From Astragalus membranaceus (lineage: Eukaryota > Streptophyta > Magnoliopsida > Fabales > Fabaceae), in contig CM076848.1 in the NCBI GenBank assembly GCA_039519185.1, forward strand, positions 29,369,917-29,433,916: 64,000 bases of DNA, in the 5' to 3' direction. A program made the translations under genes and the position numbers. The notes under the pieces are model-generated. The model worked only from the letters and a program-made list of their open reading frames with translations, was not told where the DNA came from and did not search any database. Positions 23,201 to 34,729 of the stretch are shown one piece after another (position 1 is the first letter of the stretch; each line of letters begins with the position of its first letter).

Positions 23201-26200
23201 CCATTAGCTGAGACGGGTTTGCATCCAACATAATTAGTATCACAATTCTGCCTTAACTTTCATACATACAACATCACCCCCTATGTTTGTTTTTTCTTTC
23301 CATGATTCAAATATGAGGCTGCATCATTTTTTTATGAAAAATTGGTTTTCAAACACTTCCCAAGAAGGTGCTTGCATCAATGATCTTTGTTTTAGTGTTC
23401 CTCTGGATGTTGGTGACCTGGTTAGGCCAAATTGTTTTTAAGTCCTTTCAACCTTAAACTTTATGCTTCTTTATTCGTGTGTACTATTATGGATTATGGA
23501 AAAATAATTACAAATTTGGCCATTTGGTGTCAATGTTTGGCTTTTCTGAAAGCCAAAATATTTTGTTTTACTGTAATTGAGAACTAAGGAGAAAACCATC
23601 ATTCAAATCAATCAGAAAGGGCAATCCCTTGCATGCAGTTTCTGATTTTCGGGAATTTGTCTATTTTCACTACCACATTAAATATTTAAGTCATTTTTCA
23701 TTCATTTTTTTAAAAGTAAAAACATTCAACTGTCATGCCATTAAATAAGGATTTAATTAGTATGTACCGACAATATACAAATATTTTACAACATCAACCA
23801 ATTAAGAATTGACACGTTATAAAAAATATTTGACTTTTATCCCATTCATTTTGAAAGTCACACACACTTGCTATGATTTCTTATTGATTGTCGGTGTAAA
23901 AAACCTTTACACCGTCAGTGCATACCATTTGAACAACATCAAATAATTAAAACAATTGATATAACTGTATCACTGGAATGTTTTCCACTATGGCAGAAAA
24001 TCCACGTACCACTTAATTGTGTTTTATTTTCTAATCGATTTCATTATTTTTTTTTTTAAGGAACCGGGCAGCCAGCCCGAATTTATTAATAAAATAAAGA
24101 GAAGACATAGAGAGCACAAGGGGGGACTAACCAAAACCCTTGGTAACGATGACATAATAGTAAGCCCAACAAAGGCCCCTAAAATTAACAACCAAAGAGT
24201 TCTAATAAAAGAAAATCTATGGCGACGAGGACGACCCGAAAAGTAAGCAGGGCAACACCTGAAGCCCCCGCAACCTCCACCCACCGCCAACTGAGCACAC
24301 TCCAAACCACCACAGCCAGAACCACCTCACTATCCTCACATTAAGCACACTTCCAAAGATCGAGGTTAGAGGTGGAGGCCAGGAGACGATTGGGACGAGA
24401 TCTGAGGCTGCAGGCAAAGGGAGGAGCCCGGCGAAGAGAACTGCTAACTGTAATCTAAGGATCCAAACTCCAAAGCAGGACAACACCTGATAGCCCCCAC
24501 ACAACCACCGCACCACCCAGCCTCACCTCACTATCCTCACATTTAGCACACTCATATCTGATCGAGGTTAGAGGTAGAGGCCGGGCGAAAGACAGAGGGG
24601 AGGAGCCCTTCAGAGAGAACTGCAAACTACAATCTGGCGCCCAACAATGGCATTGCGACAACAGCCACCAAAACAATTTTGATAAACACACAGAGAGAAC
24701 CCACCAAAACAGCATCCACCGAATCAGCACACCCCCTGTCTTCCTGCGTCGAAGCACCTGCCGCCACCGTGAAGCCGTGTCACCGGCCAACACTGCGACA
24801 CAACCGCGCTGGACCGAGGTCGTCGATCACCAGCCACCACCACGGCATTGCGCCACCGGCCAACACCGTGACGCAACCAAGCATGACGCAAAACAGCGAC
24901 ATTCAGCAAATGTCGACGACGAAAGACGAGGCAGCAGCATCGAAGGGGGATGATGCCTTGATTGCGGATCCAAGAGCGATCCACCAGCCATACTCGCGAT
25001 CAACACAGACCCCTTCCCGTTCAAATCTTCAAACACCGCGAAACAGAAGCCCACCACGGACCTCCAAAAGCGCGCAGATCCACCAAAAAGGAGGATCCAA
25101 ACCAGCAACGCCGCGGGGCAGAGTCCTTGAGCGGCACAGAGGATAGAACAAGATCACGAAACGAAGCAAGCGGAGATCGAGCCCAGATCCCGTATACAGT
25201 ACATCCAACCGCCGCAGATCAGAGAAGGAAACGAACGCAGGAAAGAAAGAACGATCGCAGGATCAACGATCGATCGCAGGATAAACACACAGATCCAGAT
25301 CCAGAAGAAGATCGCAGGAACAGAACGATCGCAGGAACAGCAGAACGATCGCAGGAGAAGATCGCGAAACGCGCGAAACCCAGAGAAAGCCTCCGCAGAA
25401 CAGAAGTCGCCGCGGAACAGTGGATCGCGAACACAGATCTAGGGGTGTTCAGTGGTTCGGGCAAATCCAAACCAACCCACGATCCAATCCAAACCAATAT
25501 GTTTGGTTCGGATATTTTTCATGTTCGGGTCAAAATCGAACAAATCCAAACCAACCCGTGGTTGTTTGGATCGGGCAACGGATTTTAAAAAACAAATCTG
25601 CGAACCCGAACCAACCCATATTACGTCATAACAATTTTGTAATTTTAGATGCACACGATTTTATTTGCTTAGAATTTTTACCTTAATAATTTATGATTAA
25701 GTTGTAAAATTTTACTACTATGAATAGGAAGACTATTAGTGGATTTGAGTTTGATTTCGTGTGATTTTCAATTTTTTTAGCTATTTAAAGTGTTGGAATA
25801 TCATAAAAAAATGTTTTTTTTTATATTTTAGAAAATCAATATTTTAGTGAATGACCCGTGAGCCCAATCCAAACCAACCCGTCCAATATCGGTTCGGTTT
25901 GGTTCGGATTTTGGAGGAAAAAATTAAAATCCGAACCAACCCAAACCGAATAATTATCATTGTTTCGGGCAACGGATTTAGTCAAATCCGATCCAAACCG
26001 ACCCACGAACACCCCTACACAGATCCATGGAGAAGCGCAGATCAGAGGAACAGCAGGGCGAAGGATTGCTGAGAGGAGAGGGGAAGAAACCGGGGAGGGA
26101 GCCCCCCCCCTCCCAGCGGCGGCGGCAGCGCAAAGTTCTTTCCTCTCTCTAAATTAGTAGTTCAATTTCTGTTCATTAACTTCAGATATTAGTTGATATA

Positions 26201-28359
26201 TTGTTTATGCTTTGGCATGAAACATTGTTTTAAAACAATTAATATAACTGTATCACTGGAATGTCTTCCACTATGGCAGAAAATCCACTTACCACTTAAT
26301 TGTGTTTTATTTTCTAATTGATCTGTCAATTTCTGTTCATTAACTTCAGATATTAGTTGATATATTGTTTATGCTTTGGCATGAAACATTGTTTTACTGT
26401 CTTACTGCGATAAATTCTTAGGATCATAGTCTCTAGTACTCTTGCTCCTCCTTTGTCATTTGCAGATGAAAACAATGTTATTTTCAGGTTATTGTAATTT
26501 TTTTAAGTTCCTTTTTTTTAAGAAGCAAATGTATTTTAAGTTCTTACTTATTGTCACCGTGTCATTAGTTCAATAATACACTCATATTTCTGATTTATTA
26601 TCAACAAAACCAATTAGCATTCTCTCTTTAACCAACCTTTAGTCACTTTTGTATGAGAGAAAGTGTGCTGCATTTGGTTCTTAGGTGCTTTATTATCCAA
26701 TAATTTATTGATTGGATGGCAGGATGAATCGGCATCCTCTAATTCCTCCTCCTTTCTTGGAGATATTTCGTCTACCACTGCATGTGATTATATTTTAACC
26801 CAAGGAAGGGCATGGGCTATTTCTATCACACAGAGAAGTACAGTAAATGAAGAGATATCTAGAGCATTTATTAGCAATGGAGCTGGAATGAATGATAACC
26901 TTCTTTATCGGTTTGTATCTCTGGTCCTCAATCATAGCTTCATCATTGCTATTTTGGTTTGTCAACTTTTTGGTTTATTTTCTGTATATTGGTGGCCTAT
27001 TAGAAAGACTATGTATACCGATGCATCGCACGGGTTACACATTACAGTCTTCTTTGCAAGACTTAACAGGTGAAAATGAACTGCCTACTGACATCAAACG
27101 TCTATCGTGTTCTAGGTCATCCACCCATGGAAGAGGCCTCAACAGATTTTGGTCTAATGTTGAAGGTTACAAAGGTCCATTGCTAATTTTGGTTGCTGCA
27201 AGTTCAGGAAATGCTCATGAGGGAAATTCCATAGACAGGAAATGGGTTTTAGGTGCCCTAACGGATCAAGGTCTTGAAAATAAAGATATCTTCTACGGAA
27301 CCACTGGTTGTTTATATTCTATAAGCCCGGTGTTTCATGTATTTCCACCTACTGGTATGTAGTGGATGCGACAGGTTCCTTCTATTGTTCCTGTTGTGCC
27401 CTCTTTTTTTAGGGCTGTGGATGTGATCAGCTTGTCTCAAACCCTGAAACTAGTTATGTATGTTATTATTGACAGGTAAGGAAAAAAATTTTGTTTATAG
27501 CCACACGCATCCTACTGGTAGAGCTGGAGCATATCAATCACATCCAAAGCCAGTTGGAGTTGCATTTGGAGGTACTCCGGGAAATGAGAGAATATTTATT
27601 GATGAAGATTTTGCCAAAGTGACCCTTCGCCATCATGCTGTTGACAAAACTTACCAAAGCAGTTCCCTCATTCCAGATCAGGTACAATTTTATTGCTGAA
27701 AATATTTGCAGTTCTAACCATATACCGATTAATGCATGCATCAAAAGTTGCTGATTCTGAATGCTGTCTGGTGGAAATCTTTTTAATTATTACAAAAGGG
27801 GCATAACGATCCAGTGAACTCTTCCATACTGTAAATTTCCCTTCATTATATTATGATAGTGTTTCTATTATTAGCTGATATCAGTTGCTAAAGAGACATG
27901 ATAGTGAGCTTATGGAATATGGAGAGAGTAAACTAGACACGATTAGTTAAAATTATCGTGACCATTGACCACTAATGAGCTGCACTTATCTCTATGACTC
28001 CGTATTTCTTAGTTGTTGGTTTATCTTATCTCTCAGGGTTTCCTACCTACTGAAGCTCAGATTTCAGAAATTGAAGTATGGGGACTTGGTGGGAAAGCGG
28101 CAAGGGAAGTGCAAAACTCATATAAGAAGAGAGAAGAACTTTTCACTGACCAAAGAAGAAAAGTATCTTATTCTTTATCCAATTAGTTGTTGCACATATT
28201 AACTAAATGTTGATTAATCAATGAACAGCACTAACACTGTATTATCATGCTATTTTGTAGATTGACCTCAAGACATTTTCGAATTGGGAGGATTCAGCTG
28301 AGAAAATGATGATGGACATGATATCTAATCCAAATGCTGTTCGAAGGGAAGAACGTTGA
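20260..28359 (+). CDS. TLDc-domain protein, 7 exons
   Basis: Exons 20260-20415, 20515-21117, 26723-26910, 27116-27354, 27476-27681, 28037-28162 and 28261-28359 join in frame to 1617 nt (538 aa). The TLDc domain (about residues 316-500) reads RFWSNVEGYKGPLLILVAAS, GALTDQGLENKDIFYGTTG, SPVFHVFPPTGKEKNFVYSH, VGVAFGGTPGNERIFIDED, ending IEVWGLGG. TLDc proteins are linked to oxidative-stress protection and V-ATPase regulation. In plants they are annotated as TLD-domain nucleolar proteins; their function is unclear. MGASTSTEQ at the chosen start fits N-myristoylation and family starts; an in-frame ATG at 20164 would add 32 residues. The C-terminus ends KMMMDMISNPNAVRREER. Intron 2 is 5605 bp and full of repeats. 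Confidence 0.93.
21714..21849 (-). mobile_element. tRNA-derived SINE with 17-bp target duplication
   Basis: On the minus strand it starts with a tRNA-like part: A-box-like TAGCTCAGTTGGCG and B-box-like GGTTCAACTACC. It ends in an A-rich tail (T run at the left on the plus strand). TTCACTCTATGTAACAT flanks it at 21697-21713 and 21850-21866. A relative is at 42343-42464. Confidence 0.88.
22137..22525. mobile_element. Foldback (MITE-like) element
   Basis: AAGTCGGTTGCTCATG at about 22170 and its complement CATGAGCAACCGACTT at about 22486 form long inverted ends of 30 bp or more. The outer parts (TTCGGAACAGTTGT / ATGTTCTGAAC) also pair loosely. Inside is a 35-bp tandem duplicate (GTGAACATTCCCAACACAGC) near 22291-22360. 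It splits a duplicated sequence seen at 21920-22130 and again, in parts, at 22560-22690 and 23125-23180. Confidence 0.65.
22735..23100. repeat. LTR-like relic with TTCGATCTTGA repeats
   Basis: Three or four diverged units of about 30 bp, each with TTCGATCTTG or a variant, lie at about 22780-22850. They are followed by text typical of legume LTRs (AACACTCCGAAGCTCAAGTG). No ends with a duplication were found. Similar AAGATCGAAC units occur at 58850-58915. Confidence 0.4.
23750..23925. mobile_element. Probable MITE
   Basis: Inverted ends of the type ACCGACAATATACAAA...TTGATTGTCGGTGTAA surround an AT-rich core (about 23764-23900). Ends are diverged and no target duplication was settled. Confidence 0.35.
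24045..26157 (-). mobile_element. GC-rich polyA-tailed retroposon, defective
   Basis: Read on the minus strand, the sequence ends in AATAAATTCGGGCTGGCTGCC, then GGTTCC and a run of A, like a LINE or long SINE tail. The body is far more GC-rich than the neighbourhood and has no intact reverse transcriptase. It contains repeated GATCGCAGGA-type units (about 25250-25350) and two imperfect 200-bp tandem copies at about 24240-24640 (TCACTATCCTCACATTAAGC in both). A hAT MITE is inserted at 25440-26017. The family was not identified. Confidence 0.5.
25440..26017. mobile_element. hAT-type MITE, copy 1 (578 bp)
   Basis: The ends TAGGGGTGTTC and GAACACCCCTA are inverted repeats, flanked by the perfect 8-bp duplication CACAGATC (25432-25439 and 26018-26025). 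Both arms are rich in CCAAACCAACCC and GGTTCGG motifs; the centre is AT-rich. There is no coding region. It is nearly identical to 59026-59604. Confidence 0.93.
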
Positions 28360-29185
28360 GAACATAGAGTTTTTGCGTTGCTTAGTGCAACACTTAACCA
28401 GGCATAAGCAAGGAACAAAGAGTTTTTATATTGTGATTGATTGGTGATTATATGTCCGGCTTGGGAATCAAGTAGCTGTACAGAATATAGAAATTTGTAT
28501 GTAAGCAAGTTTGTTGTGTGGCGCAATAATTTTCTTCAAAAACACGATTTGGGGTTTATCAATTTATTAGTATTATTATCTCTTATAAATCCTGGTTCTA
28601 TCACCAATTTTTTATGCTACAAATAATGCTTGATTCCGAAGGCTACAACACAAATACCATGTCAAATAACCACACAAATACCATGCCAAATAACTAGATT
28701 CATGTGTGAACACATATTTGCATTCACATTAGTTAGCCTGGTTTGGGTTTTTTTTTCGAATATGATACACACATATACAATACAAAAACGCTTTACATAT
28801 TTCCATTCACACCAACAAATCACTTTTGCACCAACCTAACCATATTATCTTAGAAAACGCGTCTTTTATGGATGCTGTCTTTTAATGCATCCTGTGTATT
28901 TAATTTGGGACAATTATGAAGACCACTAATGTTGGTACTGTTATTGTAGAAGAAAAAATTGCCCAAGTTTGACTAATTGGTTGCGTTCACACAAGCTTTC
29001 CATTTCTTATAATCAATGTCCCTTACACTTTCCAGCTACACTCCACATTACCCTCCTCGTCTTCTCTCTCCAATCTCATCGACCTCATTTTCTTCTCTTC
29101 TTCCTCCTTTCCTCTTCTCCCTGCATCATCTCCTCTTCCTCCAACCACCTCCTTTCCTCTACATATAGTAGAAGAAAAATAAAGC
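28360..29185. other. TLDc 3' region and short intergenic stretch
   Basis: This holds the 3' untranslated region, then AT-rich sequence with a 17-bp tandem duplicate (CAAATAACCACACAAATACC type, about 28645-28690). A pyrimidine-rich stretch at 29040-29160 precedes the L12 chimera and could be a captured leader. No gene. Confidence 0.5.
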
Positions 29186-29204
29186 ACTGATTGTGCTTTG
29201 AAAC

Positions 29205-29413
29205 CCTAATTGCTCTGCAAATAGTGCAACAATGTCGCCAAAGTTCGACCCCTCACAGTTCGACCCCTAATTGCTCTGCAAATAGTGCAACAGTGTGGCC
29301 AGTTCCCTCGCTTCAAAGTTCAGTCCACTCGGTCTATCTCCAAAGAAGATCAGAGAAGACATCGCTAAAGAAACCGCAAAGGACTGGAAGAGTCTTAGGG
29401 TTACCGTCAATGT
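29205..29413 (+). pseudogene. RPL12: Ribosomal protein L12 (uL11) 5' fragment, rearranged
   Basis: MSPKFDPSQ from 29232 matches the L12 start but is cut after a few residues by a 63-bp shifted duplicate (CCTAATTGCTCTGCAAATAG at 29206 and 29269). The reading resumes as SSLASKFSPLGLSPKKIRED and IAKETAKDWKSLRVTV up to 29409, then runs into unrelated sequence (VEWPQKGE). uL11 forms the base of the ribosomal stalk. The core middle part is missing, so this is a truncated chimera. Confidence 0.85.
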
Positions 29414-30780
29414 GGAGTGGCCCCAAAAGGGGGAAACGAAATGGGGAAACGAAATGGAGAGGGAAATAACAAAATGGATCGGCCCCTTCCATACTCCCTC
29501 GCAGCCTCTCACTCTCTCTCGCTGTACCTCTTTGTCCTCCAAATTCAGATCAGCCCCTCCCTTTCTATCATTTTCTCTCATCATCTTCCAAAAGTTTAAT
29601 CATTAACACTCTTCTAATGTTTTGCAGGTATTTTTTGGATTTGATGATCAGAAGGTTTGGAGGTATTTTTCGTTTTAGATCCATCATCTCTTCTGTTCAC
29701 TTCTCTCTTGATGGTATGTTAGGATTTGGTGTTTTAAGTTTTGTATTTTTGTTGTTTGGTTATCTTTGTTTTCTTCTCTTTTCTTCGATTTTGGTCTGCT
29801 TAGGGTTTTATTGTTTTATTTACGTTTACGTCTTATGTTTTTAATTTGTGAATGTTTTCTAATTATGTTTTGTTGATGTGGGATGGCACGGGGATTCTTG
29901 GTTGGGTTTGAAGTTGTAAACCACTAAACATTACATAAACCCCTGAACATTCTGAAACCACTTGACTGAGTTTCAAGTTGCTATTGTTAGATATTAGTGA
30001 TTTCTCTTTGAAGGTAAATTTTTTCATTGCTTATTATCATTTTATTCACTTTGAAAATGGTCAAATACACATATACTCATTTCTTTCATGTTTTTACTTT
30101 GTGCAGTTGCAGAGCAACTTTGGATGTTCTAGAAAAGAACAAGTAAGTTTAGTCTTCTCCATTTCGTGTCATTCCTCGCTTGTGGAGATTAAAACTTGTC
30201 TGGTTTTTAGACCAGACAACACAAATATTTAGTTTTTAGATCATAATGAGATTTTTGTGACTCATTTGCTTCTTCTGTTTATATAGTATTTCAAAAGGCC
30301 CATCTCTTAGATGACTTTGGAGCGAATGTCTGGTTTGTTTGGTTCCTTTTCGATGCTTCCTTCATCGGGCGATTTAGAAGTATGAAACTACTATTTGTTA
30401 ATATAATGAATGATTTAGTAGTACTTTTTGGTTAAACATTTGACAATGACTTCAGTTTTCAGTGTTAATATCACAGCAAGTGTTCAATGTTCACCTTTAT
30501 CTATATGTTGCTAGCTTATATCATAGAGTTATTATTTCATTTGGAGTTGATTGATAATTTCTTTTGAAGGAACTCTGCGTCAACAGAATAGTGCTGTTGA
30601 AAGTTCCAATCATCCTCTAAAGCTTTGGAGGAATGCCTCAGCTGCATCTGATTTAAGTTGCACTTCTTCGCAGAGTGGTTCTACATTTTCAGGTCATACT
30701 TCTGAACTTCAGATTAGCTTACTCACCATGGTGTGGCTAGATGTATTTAATAGGATGCATTTTGAAGCTTTATAGTAGTA
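29414..30780 (+). other. Unrecognised exon-like sequence after the L12 fragment
   Basis: A chimeric frame continues from the L12 piece to 29606. Another exon-like piece at about 30570-30774 (AVESSNHPLKLWRNASAASD, then LSCTSSQSGSTFSG) follows an acceptor-like TTTTGAAG, and a short one at about 30309-30379 reads ERMSGLFGSFSMLPSSGD. These may be pieces of one Ser-rich protein gene which I could not name. Confidence 0.35.
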
Positions 30781-32407
30781 GCAACAAGCATGAAATTAGT
30801 CCTCTACAGATTTCGGGGCGTCTAGAATACGTTAAATATCGTGCAACTATGCGCTTGATGCCTTATCTTATTGTTGCTAATGCATGAAATTTCATTGTTC
30901 TCCTGTCATTCAGATACTATAATACTCGGTAATTATATTGAAGAAATTGTTGTATCTGCAATATCTTTCCATTTGCTTCTAACAAACTTGATTTGTTTCT
31001 AACTTCTTATCTTCCTTCACTAGGTATCCTTTCTAACTTCTTATCATCCTTCACTAGGTATCCTACTGTGACCACCACTGTTTGATGTTCTTACAATGAA
31101 TACTAACTATTTTGTTGTAAACCTGTCTTTTGCATTTCATCATTGAAGAAAAAAGGATTTATTTTTATCCACCATTTCATGAACCTTATAACAAGGGCTT
31201 GCGAAATGACTATATTGATTTCATACGCCTAAGCTCTTAGAATATCAGAGCTAATATTCGGATGCATCAAGAGCTACTAATGATGATGACCCATTTTAAT
31301 GCGTATGTGGTATCAACTGTCCTGTCCTATTCCTGTCTGAAGGTTGCATACTATAATAATGCTTTAATTCTCTAATATTTACTAAATTAATACTTTAATT
31401 GATATATTTCAAATTATTTACACTACAATGTGAATTTTATATCTTTGATTGTGGGAGGTTCAAAGTGGAGTTGAAAGTGTCCAAAGTTTACCAACTTGGT
31501 GTCAAACAGGAACAAACCAGTAACTTTCTAATTGAAAAACATGCTTTCAAAGCTATTCATTTTGATACTGAGCATAGATCTCCTCTATTCATACATGTTT
31601 TACAATTATATTTATCTCTTGCTTTAAGTTACTGACTCATCAACATCTATAGATTGATATACTTTATAATCCAAATTGATGCTAACTCATACTGCACAAC
31701 AAAGAGATGGTCATTTGATATTTATCCAAATTGATTTTGATTCATACTCTCTTGATTTATATTTATCTCTTGATTTAAATTTATTACTCATCAGCATCTA
31801 TAGCTTGCTATACTCTAAAATCAATACTCTTGCAAACAAATGGTCATTTGATATTTTGAAGTCCAAGTTCCTCTACTGCTTACCTCTCCTCAACCAAGCC
31901 ACTTAAAGTTATCAAATCAGAGAAGAAATGACAATCTGAGTTAAATGGAGCATGGTTTATTAGTCTACAAAACACTTTTTAAGTACCGCTTGGATAATTG
32001 TAATAGCTCTTATAGTTGTACTATTTTGAATATTATCCTTGTTCTTAATATTATCAACATGTATGCTCAGCGAGACAACAACAATTTGGCCAGTGTCAAA
32101 TCTGTATGTGTTAATGTCATTTCCGAAATGAATTATATGTGCTATTTGAGTGCCTTCAAAACTGCACACTTATGATCAAATTGTGTTTTCACAAACCTTC
32201 CCAACCCACGTGCCTTGCGTTTCAAATGTCAATGTTATTTCAAAAATACTACTTATATCTTTCCAAGATCTTGGAAAAATACTACTTATTTCAAACTATG
32301 CTAATCTTGACTACCCATCTTGTCATAGAAATATAGTTTGTATTTGTATGATTCTAGCCCCTATGTAGACCACAACATTAGCATTATTCCAAATCAGATA
32401 TACTGGA

Positions 32408-32559
32408 ATTTGGATCCTCTCATTCAACAGACTCTCAATTATCCTCTACACTCTATATCTCTCTCATAAATTCTTTCATTCTCTCTTATTTTTTCTCTAT
32501 CTTAAATATATTATTTTAAGAGGGAGATGATTGAGAGTGTTGAATGAGAGGATCCAAAT
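32408..32559. mobile_element. Palindromic MITE (about 152 bp)
   Basis: ATTTGGATCCTCTCATTCAA and its complement (TTGAATGAGAGGATCCAAAT) form its ends, with diverged pairing inward (ACTCTCAAT/ATTGAGAGT). It has no coding capacity. The target duplication is short and was not settled. Confidence 0.8.
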
Positions 32560-33252
32560 CCCATATACTACTATCCCCTCCAAGGTTATTTCAATAATGT
32601 TGGAACAAAAACAATATAATTTTATTTCATAAATGAATGTAGTAACATGTAGAGGGTAACATTTCCACTTATTAGGGACCAGCGCCAAAGGGAGTATTCA
32701 ATAAAACACTATAAAATGGGTCAACACATCAAGTTGTTTTTTAACACCGTTCATGTGTCGCACACTCATTTTTTTCAAATAAAGGTTTATATATATTTAA
32801 GGTTACTACAAATGTGATACTCAAAAATATATCCACAAATCAATTTTGTATTTTGATCTTACTACATACTCATTCTCATCACGACATCTTATTAATATTA
32901 ATAGAAAGAGCGTAATAATTCAAATAACTATACTTAGAACACACTTATAACTGATTATGGCGGCCTCGCACATCTCAATGGATCACCCAACATTTTTGAT
33001 AATAATTTCTATCTAAAGTCTTTTTGTTACCATACTTTTTCTTCACCATTATTGCCTACCACAGTGTTGATATCGATTAATTTCTACCTTACCTCATGCA
33101 TCGTACAATTATTTCTCTATATAAATAGATTTTGTTTATTTATTTAGTTATTAGGCAATTATATATTCCTAACAATATATATCTCTCTATAACACATAAT
33201 TGTAAATTACATTTTTTAGAACATAATAGGCAACAATATATGTCTACCACAC

Positions 33253-33282
33253 CCCGTGTGTATGCACGGGCAATTGTCCTAG
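33253..33282 (+). mobile_element. Helitron 3' terminus
   Basis: CCCGTG-TGTATG-CACGGG forms a hairpin, followed eight bases later by CTAG and then T. A TC start for the element may be at about 33115 (TCTCTATATAAATAG), which would make it very short; this is uncertain. Confidence 0.65.
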
Positions 33283-34230
33283 TAAGTACTAACGGAAAGA
33301 GTGGCACTACCGTGCCTGTCTGTCCTTTTTTTCTATTGCGTTAACATGTAATTTTGTATATTTTATTAGAAATATTATTTAATGTTGGTTTTGAGGAATT
33401 CGATATGACATTATTATGTTTTGTATATATTACCGAAGAAATTATTTTGTAAATTTAAAAAACAATGACTAATGAACTATATACGTGCCACAAACATATG
33501 TTATTGAAAAAATCAAACAAGGATTGATATACTAAAGTAAGTTCACAGCCCTAGCATATATTATGTCGGCATATATTGTGTCTACATTATCCGCTATAAG
33601 CTATAAGTTAGTTGTGTCAAATATTTACGAAAGATTATCTGCTATAAATTTAGTATCCTCTATACGCTAATTGATTAACTTTGCGAAAGAGAGCCTAATT
33701 GACTTTCTATGATTGAACCCTCTAATGTGAAGTAGGGTTTCCAAAAAATACTATAAATTAGTTGGAAAAACGCTATAAGTTAGTCGTGTCAAACATTATA
33801 AAAAGATTATTTGCTATAAACTATTTGCTATAAGCTAGCGAATTAATCTTGCTAAAGAGAGGCTAAATGAATTTCCACAATTGAACTATCTAAGTTGAAA
33901 TAGTGTTTCAAAAAATGATTAGTTGAAAAATTATATAAGTTAGTTGTGTCAAATATTTAAAAAAAAAAGATTATTCATTATATATAAACTATCAGCTACA
34001 AGCTTGCTATTGAAATGTCTTTTCAAAGAGAGCCTAATTGAGTTTCCACAATTGAACCCTCTAATAATTTAAGTTTTCCACTCAATATGGAAATTAATTT
34101 GAGTCTTGGGCACCACGGCAAGAAAAGCATGCATCCTACAGTCAAGAGAAGGATATAGAGAGTCAATAATCAACTATGTGACGTGGCAAAAAGATCATGG
34201 GCTGAATCGCTTCACATGAATATATACACC

Positions 34231-34729
34231 TGGACTCAGCCAATAACGGCCAAGAAGTCTCAAACGTTAATCAACCGAACCGAACCACCATATCCTCTCC
34301 ATTAAAAAATACAAAGAAAAATCTTCTGATGAGATGAGAACACCCCTTCCTCTTCCGCTTCCACCTTAACAATCCAATTCTTCTCTCTTCTCTTATCTCA
34401 CTGTTTCTAAAACCTCCTTTCTTCATGCTTGCGGTTTAACAAAAAATGGGTTTATGCGGTTTAAAACCAAACAAATCCTTAACTTACCATTCACTAAACC
34501 ATTTCGCTCGATGCCGATTGCCGAAAAATCCACCACAGAACCCTTTTTTATTAACAACCAACAAAAGTTGTTTGTTCCTTTTCTTCAAACAACGTCAGTA
34601 ACGAGTAATATCATGTCCGATGATGTTGTTGTTGTTGTGTTGACTCAAACAAACTTTTGTTCTTGTTCTGTTCTTCCTCCAATTAACTACTACTACTACT
34701 ACTACTAGCAAAGTAGCAACAACAAAAAA
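34231..34729 (+). promoter_or_regulatory. ATG13 promoter and leader with two overlapping uORFs
   Basis: A TATATACACC motif near 34221 could set the start of transcription. Before the main ATG at 34730 lie an upstream ORF of 51 codons (34446-34601) and one of 84 codons (34454-34708), in different frames, and a (TAC)n run at about 34688-34706. If this leader is not spliced, the uORFs should lower translation of the kinase-complex subunit. Confidence 0.45.

Larger units (their letters stand above)
23948..26398. repeat. Duplicated segment split by an insertion
   Basis: Segment A (23948-24041) recurs at 26231-26322. Segment B (26161-26236) recurs at 26325-26396. The order A, insertion, B, A', B' is best explained by a tandem duplication of A-B (about 165 bp), with a retroposon inserted between A and B of the first copy. 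Confidence 0.75.
21118..26722 (+). other. 5.6-kb repeat-filled intron 2 of the TLDc gene
   Basis: It is bounded by CAG/GTAATT and GGCAG/GATGAA. It contains a SINE, a foldback element, an LTR-like relic with TTCGATCTTGA repeats, a GC-rich polyA-tailed retroposon and a hAT MITE. All other introns of the gene are below about 360 bp. Confidence 0.85.
30781..34230. other. AT-rich intergenic stretch
   Basis: It holds a 37-bp direct duplicate (CTAACTTCTTATC(T/A)TCCTTC near 30998 and 31034), a palindromic MITE, a Helitron end and several diverged copies of a roughly 180-bp unit (GCTATAAGTTAGTTGTGTCAAA at about 33597, 33773 and 33935). No gene is supported. Confidence 0.55.

Noticed and set aside
24019..25588. 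Many overlapping frames of 75-208 codons on both strands
   Set aside because: The segment is GC-rich and so poor in stops by chance; no domain is seen and a hAT MITE interrupts it.
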